Notes: generated from the letters alone by a model not told the origin. A stretch of DNA of 42,695 nt from Deltaproteobacteria bacterium RBG_16_49_23 (GCA_001798855.1 MGQQ01000118.1:1-42695), one strand, 5' to 3'. Shown: positions 25,638 to 33,875, counted from the first letter of the stretch. Translations and numbers: made by a program.

Positions 25638-26654
25638 ATGGATCATACCGATTTGAGTAAAAAAATTGTTACATTTAAGAAAGTCATAGCCCTGGAAGAG
25701 GTTGAGGAAGTCCCTGCCATCCCTTCCGTGAGTGGTTGGGTTGCAAGATTCTCAGGGGTTCCTCTAAAAGAACTCCTTTTTAGTCCGGAGGCCTTTGTCA
25801 AGGCCCAAATCAATGCCCAGAAAGAAATTGGATACGACGCCCTCTTCGCTTACCTTGATGCTCTTTATATCCCAGAGGCATTCGGATGTCCCCTTGTTTT
25901 CCGTTCTTCAGGGGCGGATGTTTCTTCAATGGAAATCAAGAATGAAGCGGATGTAAGGGCACTCCCTAAGGTGGACATCCGAAAAGATGGAAGACTTCCC
26001 ATCATATTAAATGTTGCAGAACAACTCGTCCGATTCCCTGAAAGAGAAGTGCCCGTATTGGGCCTTGTGGAGGGTCCTTTTACCACCTCTTCTCGAATCC
26101 TCGGTGCAGAGAAGATGATGAGGGGCCTGATCAAGGATAGTCCAATGGTTGAGGGGATGATAGATAAGGTCGGCTACCTCCTTTCCGATTTCGGCCATGC
26201 CCTTACAGAGATTGGAATGGATGGATTGATCATCGCAGACCCTGTGAGTTCTTCAACCATGATCTCTCCGAAGATCTACCGCCAATTTGTCCTTCCCCAT
26301 CTTCAACGTTTGATTAAAGGCCTGGAGATTCCTGTCATCCTCCATGTCTGCGGAAATACGGAGCCCATTCTCAACCTGATAGCAGAGACCGGAGCGAGAA
26401 TCTTAAGCCTTGATCAGTGTATGGACCTCACCCTGGCAAAGGAAACCGTGGCTGGTCGCTGTGGGATCGGAGGAAATGTCGACCCCATGGTCCTCCTTTT
26501 TGGGACACCTGAAGATGTGAAACGAGAGACCTTGAGATCTCTTAAACAGGGAGGTAAAAATGGATTTATTCTCATGGCTGGATGTGCTGTCCCCCCTGGA
26601 ACACCGATGAAGAATTTGAAGACGATGATCGAGGTGGCGAGATGCCCATCCTGA
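25638..26654 (+). CDS. Uroporphyrinogen decarboxylase-family methyltransferase (MtaA/MtbA-like)
   Basis: 338 residues. The barrel has the zinc site of corrinoid:coenzyme M methyltransferases: His236-x-Cys238 in ILHVCGNTEP and Cys316 in MAGCAVPPGTP. Those three residues replace the arginine-rich porphyrin pocket of true HemE. EGPFTTSSRILGAEKMMRGL near residue 145 and LIIADPVSSSTMISPKIYRQFVLPHLQ near 197 also match MtaA. In known systems this enzyme moves a methyl group from a methylated corrinoid protein to a thiol or other acceptor. No corrinoid protein (MtaC-like) or MtaB-like partner is encoded in the window. The gene overlaps the molybdoenzyme start by 13 bp. Confidence 0.85.
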   Translation: MDHTDLSKKIVTFKKVIALEEVEEVPAIPSVSGWVARFSGVPLKELLFSPEAFVKAQINAQKEIGYDALFAYLDALYIPEAFGCPLVFRSSGADVSSMEIKNEADVRALPKVDIRKDGRLPIILNVAEQLVRFPEREVPVLGLVEGPFTTSSRILGAEKMMRGLIKDSPMVEGMIDKVGYLLSDFGHALTEIGMDGLIIADPVSSSTMISPKIYRQFVLPHLQRLIKGLEIPVILHVCGNTEPILNLIAETGARILSLDQCMDLTLAKETVAGRCGIGGNVDPMVLLFGTPEDVKRETLRSLKQGGKNGFILMAGCAVPPGTPMKNLKTMIEVARCPS

Positions 26655-28717
26655 AGACCTTTTGTTCAATCTGTAACCCCCATAGTCATTGTGGCATCAA
26701 TGCCCGTGTGGAAAATGGCCGACTGATAGAAGTGGAGGGGATGTTAGAACACCCTGCTAATGAAGGAACTTTGTGCGTTAAAGGGGCAGCGAGCCTCCAG
26801 TATGTTTATGCAAAAAATCGGTTGAAATATCCCATGATTCAGAGGGGAGAAAGGGGAAGCAAGAATTGGGAGCGGATCTCTTGGGAAGAGGCCCTCTCTG
26901 TGATCGCCTCCAGACTGATTGAGATTCGAGATCAATATGGTCCGGAGTCAGTCATTTTTTTTGCAGGTTATCCAAAATGGTTTCGACCCTTTCTTCAGCG
27001 TCTTGCCCACGGCTTTGGTTCACCCAATTATGCTACGGAATCGAGTGTCTGTTCCTCCTCGCCGACCGTTGCGGGAAAACTCACCTATGGATATTTTGGC
27101 CGGCCTGATCTCCCCAAGACGCGGTGTCTTCTTAACTGGTCTTCAAATCCCTTCTATACGAATTCCACTTTGACCCGATCCCTTCTTGATCTAAGGGAGA
27201 AGGGGGTTAAGTTCATTTCGGTGGATCCCAGGCTTTCATCTTTTGCAGAGAAAGCCGACCTTCATCTACAGTTGCGGCCTGGAACGGATGGGGCATTAGC
27301 GCTGGGGATGATTCGCGTCTTGATCGAAGAGAAACTCTATGACCGAGACTTTGTAGAGAAGTGGACTCTGGGGTTTGATGAATTGGTGGACTATATTGAG
27401 GAACATCCCTTGGAGTGGGCAGAGAAGATGACAGGAGTTCAAAAGGAGAAAATTCGAGAGGCGGCGAGGCTCTATGGCATGACAAAGCCCGCAGCCTTGA
27501 TGACCAGCGCTTCTTCCACTACCCACCACCTCAACGGTTTTCAAAACCACAGGGCCATTCTTCTCTTGCCAGGGTTAACCGGCAACTTCGATATTCCTGG
27601 CGGTAACTGGGTGGAACCGATCACCTATCTCTACACGACCAGTGGAGCGCCTACCAATGAAGAGAAGATACGTCTTGTTAAGACACTGAAAGAGCTTCCT
27701 CCCAGGATTGGTGAGGATCGTTTCCCGATCTGGTGTCGTTACTACACTCCTGAGGCTCATTCCATGGCCATTCCTTTTCAAATCAAATCTGGAAAACCTT
27801 ATCCACTGAAGGCCTTCATCGGTTTTGGCCTCAATTACCGTATGTGGCCAGGATCAGATTTTTTTAAAGAATCCCTTTTGAGCCTCGACTTTCTGGTGAA
27901 CACCGATCTTTTCTTTACCGACACCTGTCAATGGATGGACTTAGTTCTGCCTGCAGCGACATCTTTTGAACGAACAGAACTGAAGCATTGGAATTCCAAA
28001 TATCTGATGTTGACGTCACCTGTGATCAATCCTGTTGAAAAATCTCGTTCGGATCTTGAAATCATCTTCGACATGGCTAGACATTTAGGCCTGGAAAACC
28101 TCTTCTGGAATGGAAACGTTGATGCTGCCATCGATGAACTGATGGCACCCTCTAATTATACTGCCGAGGAACTTCGAAAGTGTCCAGAGGGAACTTATGT
28201 CCGTAATCCTTTGAAGTCAGGATATAAAAAGTATGAAAAGTCAGGTTTTCCTACCCCTTCTGGCAAGATGGAGATCACTTCAACCATTTTGAGGGAAGCA
28301 GGATTTGATGCCCTCCCCATCTATAGGGAACCACGGCATTCTTCTCTCTCCAAAGATCCTTCCAATTATCCTCTGATACTCAATACAGGCTCTCGACTTC
28401 CAATGTTTATACATTCGGAAATGCACAATGTCCCTTGGTGTGAGGAATTAAGAAAGGATCCCCTTTTGGACATGAATCCTTCTGATGCCTCTGAGCGTGA
28501 CATCGGGCCTGATGACTGGGTTTGGCTGGAAACTCCCAGAGGAAAGATTCGTGTCAAAGCTAACCTTACCGAGACAGTCCTTCCAGGAGTTGTCCATATG
28601 GCCCATGGGCTTCAGGAACCAGATGTAAATCTTCTGATCGAACCGGATTATCTCGATCCCATCTCTGGATTTCCAGGGTTTAAATCATTAAGGTGCCAAG
28701 TGACAAAGGTAGATTAA
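26642..28717 (+). CDS. Molybdopterin (bis-MGD) oxidoreductase, catalytic subunit, cytoplasmic
   Basis: 691 residues from the ATG at 26642, chosen because GAGGTGG precedes it and the Fe-S motif begins at residue 8; an in-frame ATG at 26582 would push 20 residues into the previous gene. The N-terminal cluster ligands are Cys8, Cys11, Cys17 and Cys45, so the spacing between the second and third Cys is five rather than three. There is no Tat signal. ATESSVCSSSPTVAGK places Cys137 as the likely Mo/W ligand. The C-terminal MopB-type domain near residues 590-690 includes GSRLPMFIHSEMHN and DWVWLETPRGKIRVKA. A cytoplasmic alpha subunit with a ferredoxin-like beta subunit and no membrane anchor recalls pyrogallol transhydroxylase or acetylene hydratase as much as respiratory reductases. 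Confidence 0.87.
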   Translation: MPILKTFCSICNPHSHCGINARVENGRLIEVEGMLEHPANEGTLCVKGAASLQYVYAKNRLKYPMIQRGERGSKNWERISWEEALSVIASRLIEIRDQYGPESVIFFAGYPKWFRPFLQRLAHGFGSPNYATESSVCSSSPTVAGKLTYGYFGRPDLPKTRCLLNWSSNPFYTNSTLTRSLLDLREKGVKFISVDPRLSSFAEKADLHLQLRPGTDGALALGMIRVLIEEKLYDRDFVEKWTLGFDELVDYIEEHPLEWAEKMTGVQKEKIREAARLYGMTKPAALMTSASSTTHHLNGFQNHRAILLLPGLTGNFDIPGGNWVEPITYLYTTSGAPTNEEKIRLVKTLKELPPRIGEDRFPIWCRYYTPEAHSMAIPFQIKSGKPYPLKAFIGFGLNYRMWPGSDFFKESLLSLDFLVNTDLFFTDTCQWMDLVLPAATSFERTELKHWNSKYLMLTSPVINPVEKSRSDLEIIFDMARHLGLENLFWNGNVDAAIDELMAPSNYTAEELRKCPEGTYVRNPLKSGYKKYEKSGFPTPSGKMEITSTILREAGFDALPIYREPRHSSLSKDPSNYPLILNTGSRLPMFIHSEMHNVPWCEELRKDPLLDMNPSDASERDIGPDDWVWLETPRGKIRVKANLTETVLPGVVHMAHGLQEPDVNLLIEPDYLDPISGFPGFKSLRCQVTKVD

Positions 28718-28721
28718 ATAA

Positions 28722-29249
28722 ATGGAAAAGTCGATGCAAAAGGGATTTTATCTTGATCTCACTCGTTGCACTTCTTGTTATGCCTGTGTGGTTGCCTGCA
28801 AGGCCCATCATGCCATTCAAGAGGAGACGGTCTATTGGCGGAGAGTGTTGACATTGGAGGGGGGGGCCTATCCCAATGTCCGTGTGGCAAATCTTTCACT
28901 CTCATGCTTACATTGCGCCATTCCTGCCTGTAGAGTGGTCTGTCCCACCAAAGCGATTTATAAACGAAGGGAAGATGGTTTGGTTTTAGTGGATCCGAAT
29001 TTTTGTATCGGGTGCAAAATGTGTTTAATGGTTTGTCCGTTTGGTGTCCCACAGTTTGGCAGGAATGGAAAGATGCAGAAATGCAATTTCTGCTTGGACC
29101 GATTGGAGAATGGACTGAATCCAGCCTGCATAAGTATCTGCCCTGCCAGAGCGCTCCATGCAGGGTCAATAGATGAACTCTCATTGCTTGCTGCTCGAAA
29201 ATCGGCCCGCCAACTCATCCGAAGCACAGATCCATCTTTTTTCATTTAA
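28722..29249 (+). CDS. Four-cluster Fe-S subunit of the molybdoenzyme (DmsB/NrfC type)
   Basis: 175 residues with sixteen cysteines in the usual order: CTSCYACVVAC near residue 16, CLHCAIPACRVVCP near 62, CIGCKMCLMVCP near 95, and CNFC with CISICP near 115-140. This is the beta subunit layout of DMSO-reductase-family enzymes, feeding electrons to or from the molybdenum centre. The start ATG is 4 bp after the alpha stop. A second ATG 12 bp downstream would also work. No gamma membrane subunit follows: the next genes are DctQ and DctM, so the pair likely acts as a soluble two-subunit enzyme. Confidence 0.92.
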   Translation: MEKSMQKGFYLDLTRCTSCYACVVACKAHHAIQEETVYWRRVLTLEGGAYPNVRVANLSLSCLHCAIPACRVVCPTKAIYKRREDGLVLVDPNFCIGCKMCLMVCPFGVPQFGRNGKMQKCNFCLDRLENGLNPACISICPARALHAGSIDELSLLAARKSARQLIRSTDPSFFI

Positions 29250-29314
29250 CTCCCTTCAGACACAAAAAGGGATATCCTGGGAAGCTTAAATTCAAAACAG
29301 AAAAGGATCGATCA

Positions 29315-29797
29315 ATGGAGAGAATTTTTTCTATCATCAAAAGTTTAAGTCGGTTGATGTATTGGATTGCCGGTATCGCCCTTACCTCCATTGTGTTTCT
29401 GACGGTCGCGGATGTAATCCTGAGAAGGTTTAGGATGCCGATCGACTGGACTTACGAGGTTGTCGTCCTCCTCGGCGCAATCGCTATCGGGTTCTCCATT
29501 CCTCAAACCACATTAGGCAAAGGACACGTCCTGATGGAATTTCTCACCGAGAAACTTCCCCCAGGATGGCAAAGGATGTTCAGCGCCCTCACTCGATTTC
29601 TTGGAATGGCGATATTTGCCGTCTTCGGCTGGAGAATCTTCTCCTATGGGAATAACCTCTTGAGATCTAAAGAAGTCTCTCCGGTTCTTCAGATGCCGAC
29701 CTATCCTGTCGCCTATGGCATCGGAGTTTGCTGTTTTGTTGTGGGTCTGGTCCTATTCTATGACCTGTTGCAAAAAATAAAGGGGGTGAAGGCTTGA
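29315..29797 (+). CDS. TRAP transporter small permease, DctQ
   Basis: 160 residues with four hydrophobic helices. LTVADVILRRFRMPIDWTYEVVVLLGAIAIGFSIPQTTLGKGHVLMEFLTEKLP around residues 28-82 is the DctQ signature (the DxxxR and H..ME segments). The ATG follows AAGGATCGATC. Its stop is overlapped by the TTG start of the DctM gene (TTGA), a common coupling for these two subunits. It probably serves the DctP receptor encoded 3.7 kb upstream in the same direction. Confidence 0.93.
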   Translation: MERIFSIIKSLSRLMYWIAGIALTSIVFLTVADVILRRFRMPIDWTYEVVVLLGAIAIGFSIPQTTLGKGHVLMEFLTEKLPPGWQRMFSALTRFLGMAIFAVFGWRIFSYGNNLLRSKEVSPVLQMPTYPVAYGIGVCCFVVGLVLFYDLLQKIKGVKA

Positions 29798-31095
29798 GTA
29801 TAACCACCATTGGCCTTTTGATCATTTTATTGTTATTTGTATTTTTTCTTATGGGCTTGGAAATCGGTTTTTCAATGGCTCTGGCAGGCTTTATCGGATA
29901 TGCTGCGATTGTCAATATTGAAGCGGCGCTGAATCTTGTAGCCATGGATATCTTCACCGTCTTCTCATCATACGGTTTCCTTGTCATACCCTTATTTGTA
30001 CTCATGGGCCAAATCGGAGCAAGCGCTGGAATCTCAAAAAGCCTTTATTATTCCGCTTATAAATTTATCGGCCATGTTCCCGGCGGACTTGCCTTAGGGA
30101 CAGTAGCAGCTGCTACTGCCTTCAAAGCTATCTGCGGATCATCCCCTGCCACAGCGGCCACCTTTGCCACAATCGCTGTGCCCGAAATGGATAGATATGG
30201 TTATGATAAAAGGGTTTCATGTGGAACGGTTGCAACCGTGGGGACTTTGGGAGTTATCATTCCTCCGAGTGTCACTCTGATTATATATGGAATTCTGACA
30301 CAGACATCTATTGGCAAATTGTTCTTAGCAGGAATCATTCCTGGTCTTATGATCGCCTTTTCTTTTATAGTCACCCTGTATGGTTGGTGTAAAATAAACC
30401 CAAAAATGGGGCCAAGGGGTGAAAAATCCACATGGAGAGAGAGGTTTGCATCTCTCCCCCCTGTGTCGGGTGTTATTGTCGTCTTTTTTTTAGTTGTAGG
30501 TGGTCTGATGAAGGGATTTTTCATGCCGACAGAGGCTGGAAGCGTAGGGGCCTTTGCGGTACTCGTTCTCGCGGTCGCCAAGAGGGATATCAATTTGAAA
30601 GGCTTTATCAAATCGGTTATGGATTCTCTGCGTATCGCCTGCATGATTTTAATGCTCCTTGCAGGAGCAACAATCCTCGGCCATTTTTTTGCAGTCACAA
30701 AGATGCCCTACATCCTTGCAGAGTGGCTGGGTGCTCTTCCGGTTCACCGAAATATCATTATCATCATCATTATCTTTGCCATTCTCATGGGGGGTTCCTT
30801 CATTGAAGATCTGGCATTCGCCATTCTTGCCATCCCGGTCTTCCTGCCACTCGTCTTGAAGTTGGGTTTTGATCCGGTTTGGTTTGGCGTGATCGTCTGT
30901 GCCACCTGCATGATCGGGATTATCCTCCCTCCCATGGCCATCAATGTTTTTGTAGTATCCGGTATCACGAAAGTACCCATCGGTACGATTTATAAAGGGA
31001 TCTATCCATTTATTGTGGGCATGGCTATATGTCTGTTGATTTTTGTGCTCTTCCCTCAGATTTCGCTTTGGCTTCCGAATATGTTAATGAAATGA
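29794..31095 (+). CDS. TRAP transporter large permease, DctM
   Basis: 433 residues beginning at TTG within the DctQ stop; AGGGGGTGAAGG precedes it. The protein is almost wholly hydrophobic, with the DctM signatures LVIPLFVLMGQIGASAGISKSLYYSAYKFIGHVPGGLALGTVAAATAFKAICGSSPATAATFATIAVPEMDRYGYD around residues 63-140, GVIIPPSVTLIIYGILTQTSIGKLFLAGIIPG near 150, and a late PPMAINVFVVSGI. These form the substrate path of the sodium-driven importer. It completes the DctPQM set whose receptor and permeases bracket the methyltransferase and molybdoenzyme genes. Confidence 0.94.
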   Translation: MSITTIGLLIILLLFVFFLMGLEIGFSMALAGFIGYAAIVNIEAALNLVAMDIFTVFSSYGFLVIPLFVLMGQIGASAGISKSLYYSAYKFIGHVPGGLALGTVAAATAFKAICGSSPATAATFATIAVPEMDRYGYDKRVSCGTVATVGTLGVIIPPSVTLIIYGILTQTSIGKLFLAGIIPGLMIAFSFIVTLYGWCKINPKMGPRGEKSTWRERFASLPPVSGVIVVFFLVVGGLMKGFFMPTEAGSVGAFAVLVLAVAKRDINLKGFIKSVMDSLRIACMILMLLAGATILGHFFAVTKMPYILAEWLGALPVHRNIIIIIIIFAILMGGSFIEDLAFAILAIPVFLPLVLKLGFDPVWFGVIVCATCMIGIILPPMAINVFVVSGITKVPIGTIYKGIYPFIVGMAICLLIFVLFPQISLWLPNMLMK

Positions 31096-31105
31096 CCAGA
31101 AACCT

Positions 31106-32050
31106 ATGGAATCCAGAGACAACCATCAGCTTCTCATCTACCATACCGATGCCAAACTCTATGAAGCTATTCTTTTGAAAAGATTGCCTCATCTCGAAAT
31201 CCATTCTGCTGAGCGACCCAAAGAGGCATCCGGTTTTATCGAGGAAGCCGAGATCATCCTCTCATGGAAAATCCCCGATGAATTGCTGAAGCAAGCCAGA
31301 CACCTCCAGTGGTTTTCCTCAACCGCTGCAGGAAACGAACACCTCGTCAAGAACCCCCATCTCCCCGAATCGGTCGTTTTTACCAAGGCAACGGTTTACG
31401 GAGAGATGATGGCTGAATATGTCTTCGCCTACCTCCTCTACTTTTTAAGAGATCTGCCCAAATATTTTAGAGATCAGAAGAAGAAGGTCTGGGAGCCAGC
31501 CCGACCGAAGCGACTGAGGGGGAGGGTGTTGGGCATCCTGGGACTTGGCTCGGTTGGCAAAGAGATTGCCAACCGTGGGAAAGAGTTCGGAATGGATGTC
31601 ATCGGGTTAAAACGAATTCCGGAGCCTGTTGAGAATGTCGATCAAGTTTTTAGCCCCCAAGACCTTGAGAAGATGATTTCCCTGGTCGATATCCTTATCA
31701 ACACCCTTCCTTTGACACCGGACACTTATCACCTCCTCGGAGAAAGAGAGATCGGCTTGATGAAGGATGGAGCGATCCTTTTCAGCATCGGCCGGGGAAA
31801 AACGATTGATGAGAGGGCATTGACCTTGGCGCTTAAAAATGGAAAAATTAAAGCCATCCTCGATGTCTTTGAGGAAGAGCCCCTCTCCCCTGAAAGTGAA
31901 CTCTGGAATCTGGAGAATGTCATCATCACTCCGCATGTCTCGGGAATCAACCTCCCGGAGGAGATTTGCGAAGAGTTCGTCAAGAATTATGAACGCTGGG
32001 TGAGAAAAGAACCCCTGCTTACCCTTGTGGACCGAGAGAAAGGATATTAA
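31106..32050 (+). CDS. D-2-hydroxyacid dehydrogenase (NAD-dependent)
   Basis: 314 residues, starting 10 bp after the DctM stop. The Rossmann motif GILGLGSVGKEIANRG lies at residues 143-158. The catalytic triad of the D-2-hydroxyacid dehydrogenase family is present: Arg230 in FSIGRGKTIDE, Glu within DVFEEEPL (about residue 257) and His277 in ITPHVSG. The N-terminal catalytic domain is short, as in glyoxylate/hydroxypyruvate reductase-type members. It interconverts a 2-oxoacid and a D-2-hydroxyacid with NAD(P)H in the cytoplasm. As the last gene of the long catabolic run it may process a hydroxyacid made upstream (inference). Confidence 0.9.
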   Translation: MESRDNHQLLIYHTDAKLYEAILLKRLPHLEIHSAERPKEASGFIEEAEIILSWKIPDELLKQARHLQWFSSTAAGNEHLVKNPHLPESVVFTKATVYGEMMAEYVFAYLLYFLRDLPKYFRDQKKKVWEPARPKRLRGRVLGILGLGSVGKEIANRGKEFGMDVIGLKRIPEPVENVDQVFSPQDLEKMISLVDILINTLPLTPDTYHLLGEREIGLMKDGAILFSIGRGKTIDERALTLALKNGKIKAILDVFEEEPLSPESELWNLENVIITPHVSGINLPEEICEEFVKNYERWVRKEPLLTLVDREKGY

Positions 32051-32159
32051 AATTAAGAGTCTTCGTGGAAGTGAGTGGGTATAAACCTCATAAGGATATG
32101 GCTATCATCTTTATTATCCCCCTTTGGAAAAGGGGGATGGAGGGGGATTTTTAGAATAA

Positions 32160-32340
32160 ATGCTTACTTATGATAAGCAGTTGAAATCATTATCGCAACA
32201 TCTCATAAAAAATATGACAGATGCTGAAAACAGGTTGTGGTTAAAATTGAGACGAAAGCAATTGAAGGGGGATCCGTTTTACTGCTAAAAGATTATCGGG
32301 GAGGATATGGATTTGTCTATGATTTATAAAATCTCCCCTT
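32160..32340 (+). pseudogene. DUF559 endonuclease-fold protein remnant, interrupted
   Basis: An open frame from ATG 32160 reads MLTYDKQLKSLSQ, then LIKNMTDAENRLWLKLR, then KQLKGDPFY, which I recognise as the start of the DUF559 (Vsr/restriction-endonuclease-like) family. The family normally continues FYRQKPIG.YIVDFYCPK. Here the R and Q codons read TGC and TAA (32283-32288), both explainable by C-to-T changes. The next conserved segment (GYGFVYD-like) is in a shifted frame and then ends at a C-run/G-run repeat copy. So the gene carries a nonsense codon, a frameshift and a lost 3' half. It lies within the 472-bp gap 32051-32522, between repeat copies at 32112-32152 and 32330-32370. Confidence 0.75.
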
Positions 32341-32477
32341 ACCCCTCTTTGCCAAAGAGGGGGAGAAAATAGTCAGAAATGGCCCACTCACTTACGCGAA
32401 GAGCCAAAATTATTTATCGATTTGGAATTTGAAAGGGTAGCGTCGGCATTGACTGCCGACGAAAAGGATTTTAATCT

Positions 32478-32506
32478 GCCTCCATAAATGAGGCGCTATT
32501 TTTTTT
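32478..32506 (+). terminator. Rho-independent terminator just before a ribosome binding site
   Basis: GCCTC (32478-32482), a 7-base loop and GAGGC (32490-32494) are followed by GCTATTTTTTTT. The T-run ends only about five bases before the AAGGAGGA site of the gene at 32523. An exact 7-bp hairpin GTCGGCA-TTGAC-TGCCGAC precedes it at 32442-32460. The tandem hairpins could serve as an attenuator for the Fe-S protein gene rather than a simple end of the upstream unit (inference). Confidence 0.55.
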
Positions 32507-32522
32507 AACGAAGGAGGATAAC

Positions 32523-33617
32523 ATGGGGCATCTTGCAGGAAAAGAAGAGTTGTTAAAACAGTTGCAGAAAAGGCTTCATCAGAATCCGGTCGGGCTTCCG
32601 GAACACACCTCGGTTTATGAAATTCTCTCAATCCTGTTCAACGAGCAGGAAGCGGAAATAGGCTCCAAATTTCCTTTTGGAGCGGTGAATATCGATGAGC
32701 TCCAGAAGGGGTTCGGAATGGGAAAGGATGAATTGGAGCCTATCCTCAACGGGATGATTAAGAAAGGGTTGGTGATCACTACCAAAAAAGATGGAAAGAC
32801 CCGGTATCTCCTCTCCCCGGGGATGACCGGATTTTTTGAATTTACTTTTATGCGAACCAATGAATCCCTGCCCATGAAGAAGCTGGCCGAACTCATGCAC
32901 ATTTACAGGAACACTCCGGAATTTATCAAGGAATTTGCTTCACCCGGAACGAGCAGAGGGAAAGCCTATGTTTACAGCGGGGTCCTGCCAAAAATAAGAA
33001 GCGAGGTCCTTCGATTTGATGAAGCCGCCGAACATATCAAGATGGCAGGACGGGGAAGTCTGGCCAAATGCTATTGCCGGCATGAGGCATGGCACCTCGG
33101 AAAAAATTGTTCCGCACCGATCGATGATATCTGCATGACCCTGGGGAATGCCTCCGATTTCGTGGTGGAGCAGGGATTTGCGAGGAGGGCATCCGTCGAA
33201 GAACTATTAGGAATATTGAAGAAAGCAGAGGATCTGGGATTGGTTCACATCGGAGATAATGTGCAGGACCAGACCACCTTCATCTGTAACTGTTGCGGTT
33301 GCTGTTGCGGATTTTTAGAGGGAATCACGAAGCACCATCTGAAACATGCAGTCACTACCACCAATTACATTGCCAAACTCGATCCTGAGGCGTGTAATGG
33401 ATGTGAAATATGTGTGGATCACTGTCAGATCAAGGCCATTAAGATGGAAGGGGATTACCCTGTTGTGGATGGAGAGTCTTGCATCGGATGCGGTGTTTGT
33501 GCCAACTTCTGTCCGACCGAGGCAATGAAAATGGTGGAGAGGGAGAAGAAAGTAATTCCGCCAAAAACTTACAAAGAGTTGATGATCCGGTTGATGAAAG
33601 AGAAAGGAAGGATGTAG
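32523..33617 (+). CDS. Winged-helix-like/Fe-S protein with two [4Fe-4S] ferredoxin motifs and a CxCCxCCC cluster
   Basis: 364 residues, start after GAAGGAGGATAAC. Residues ~45-100 (FPFGAVNIDELQKGFGMGKDELEPILNGMIKKGLVITTKKDGKTRYLLSP) look like a winged-helix segment. A middle domain (~110-260) has CYCRHEAWHLGKNCSAPIDDICMTLG with several cysteines. At residues ~259-266 the sequence CNCCGCCC packs five cysteines in eight residues. The C-terminus carries two ferredoxin motifs: CNGCEICVDHCQ near residue 294 and CIGCGVCANFCP near 325. Proteins of this build are known in anaerobes as uncharacterised 4Fe-4S proteins; I cannot assign a reaction. A redox or metal-sensing role, or electron delivery to nearby enzymes, is possible. 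It has its own terminator-like hairpin upstream. Confidence 0.8.
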   Translation: MGHLAGKEELLKQLQKRLHQNPVGLPEHTSVYEILSILFNEQEAEIGSKFPFGAVNIDELQKGFGMGKDELEPILNGMIKKGLVITTKKDGKTRYLLSPGMTGFFEFTFMRTNESLPMKKLAELMHIYRNTPEFIKEFASPGTSRGKAYVYSGVLPKIRSEVLRFDEAAEHIKMAGRGSLAKCYCRHEAWHLGKNCSAPIDDICMTLGNASDFVVEQGFARRASVEELLGILKKAEDLGLVHIGDNVQDQTTFICNCCGCCCGFLEGITKHHLKHAVTTTNYIAKLDPEACNGCEICVDHCQIKAIKMEGDYPVVDGESCIGCGVCANFCPTEAMKMVEREKKVIPPKTYKELMIRLMKEKGRM

Positions 33618-33630
33618 CGGATTGATGAAT

Positions 33631-33670
33631 GGAATATTGGAATAATGGAATAATGGAATAATGGAATAAT
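33631..33670. repeat. Five-copy GGAATAAT octamer tandem repeat
   Basis: Five head-to-tail octamers follow the Fe-S protein stop codon; the first reads GGAATATT and the other four are exact GGAATAAT. Such a short array is prone to copy-number change. It is not CRISPR, because the units are contiguous without spacers. The gap 33618-33875 also contains the terminator at 33737-33780; I see no gene in it. Confidence 0.85.
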
Positions 33671-33736
33671 GGAGGGGTGGACCAGATAAAAGATTCGCAG
33701 GGACGGCCCATTGCCGCTGCCCTGCTGGGTAAGCAC

Positions 33737-33780
33737 AAAGGGGCGGGTTGCTTTTTAAAAAGTTACCTGCCCCTTTTTTA
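33737..33780 (+). terminator. Rho-independent terminator
   Basis: AAAGGGGC-GGGT pairs across a T-run/A-run loop with ACC-TGCCCCTTTTTT. The stem is GC-rich and ends in a six-T run. It lies 120 bp after the Fe-S protein gene and about 95 bp before the ureohydrolase gene, separating the two units. Confidence 0.7.
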
Positions 33781-33875
33781 TAGAGGCACATAACTGTTCC
33801 TTTTTTAGGATACTTTTTTAAGGAAATCTATGCTAAATTGATTTAAAAGGGACCCCCAGATTTGAGGAGTGGAGC

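Noticed and set aside
26582..26641. Upstream ATG start for the molybdoenzyme
   Set aside because: It would overlap 73 bases of the methyltransferase gene and lacks a ribosome site; the ATG at 26642 has GAGGTGG and begins just before the Fe-S motif.
33631..33670. CRISPR-like array
   Set aside because: Units are contiguous octamers without spacers and no cas genes are present.
33315..33791. 158-codon minus-strand ORF
   Set aside because: It runs antisense to the Fe-S protein and through the GGAATAAT tandem repeat and a terminator; its HYSIIPLFHYS repeat simply translates the tandem array.
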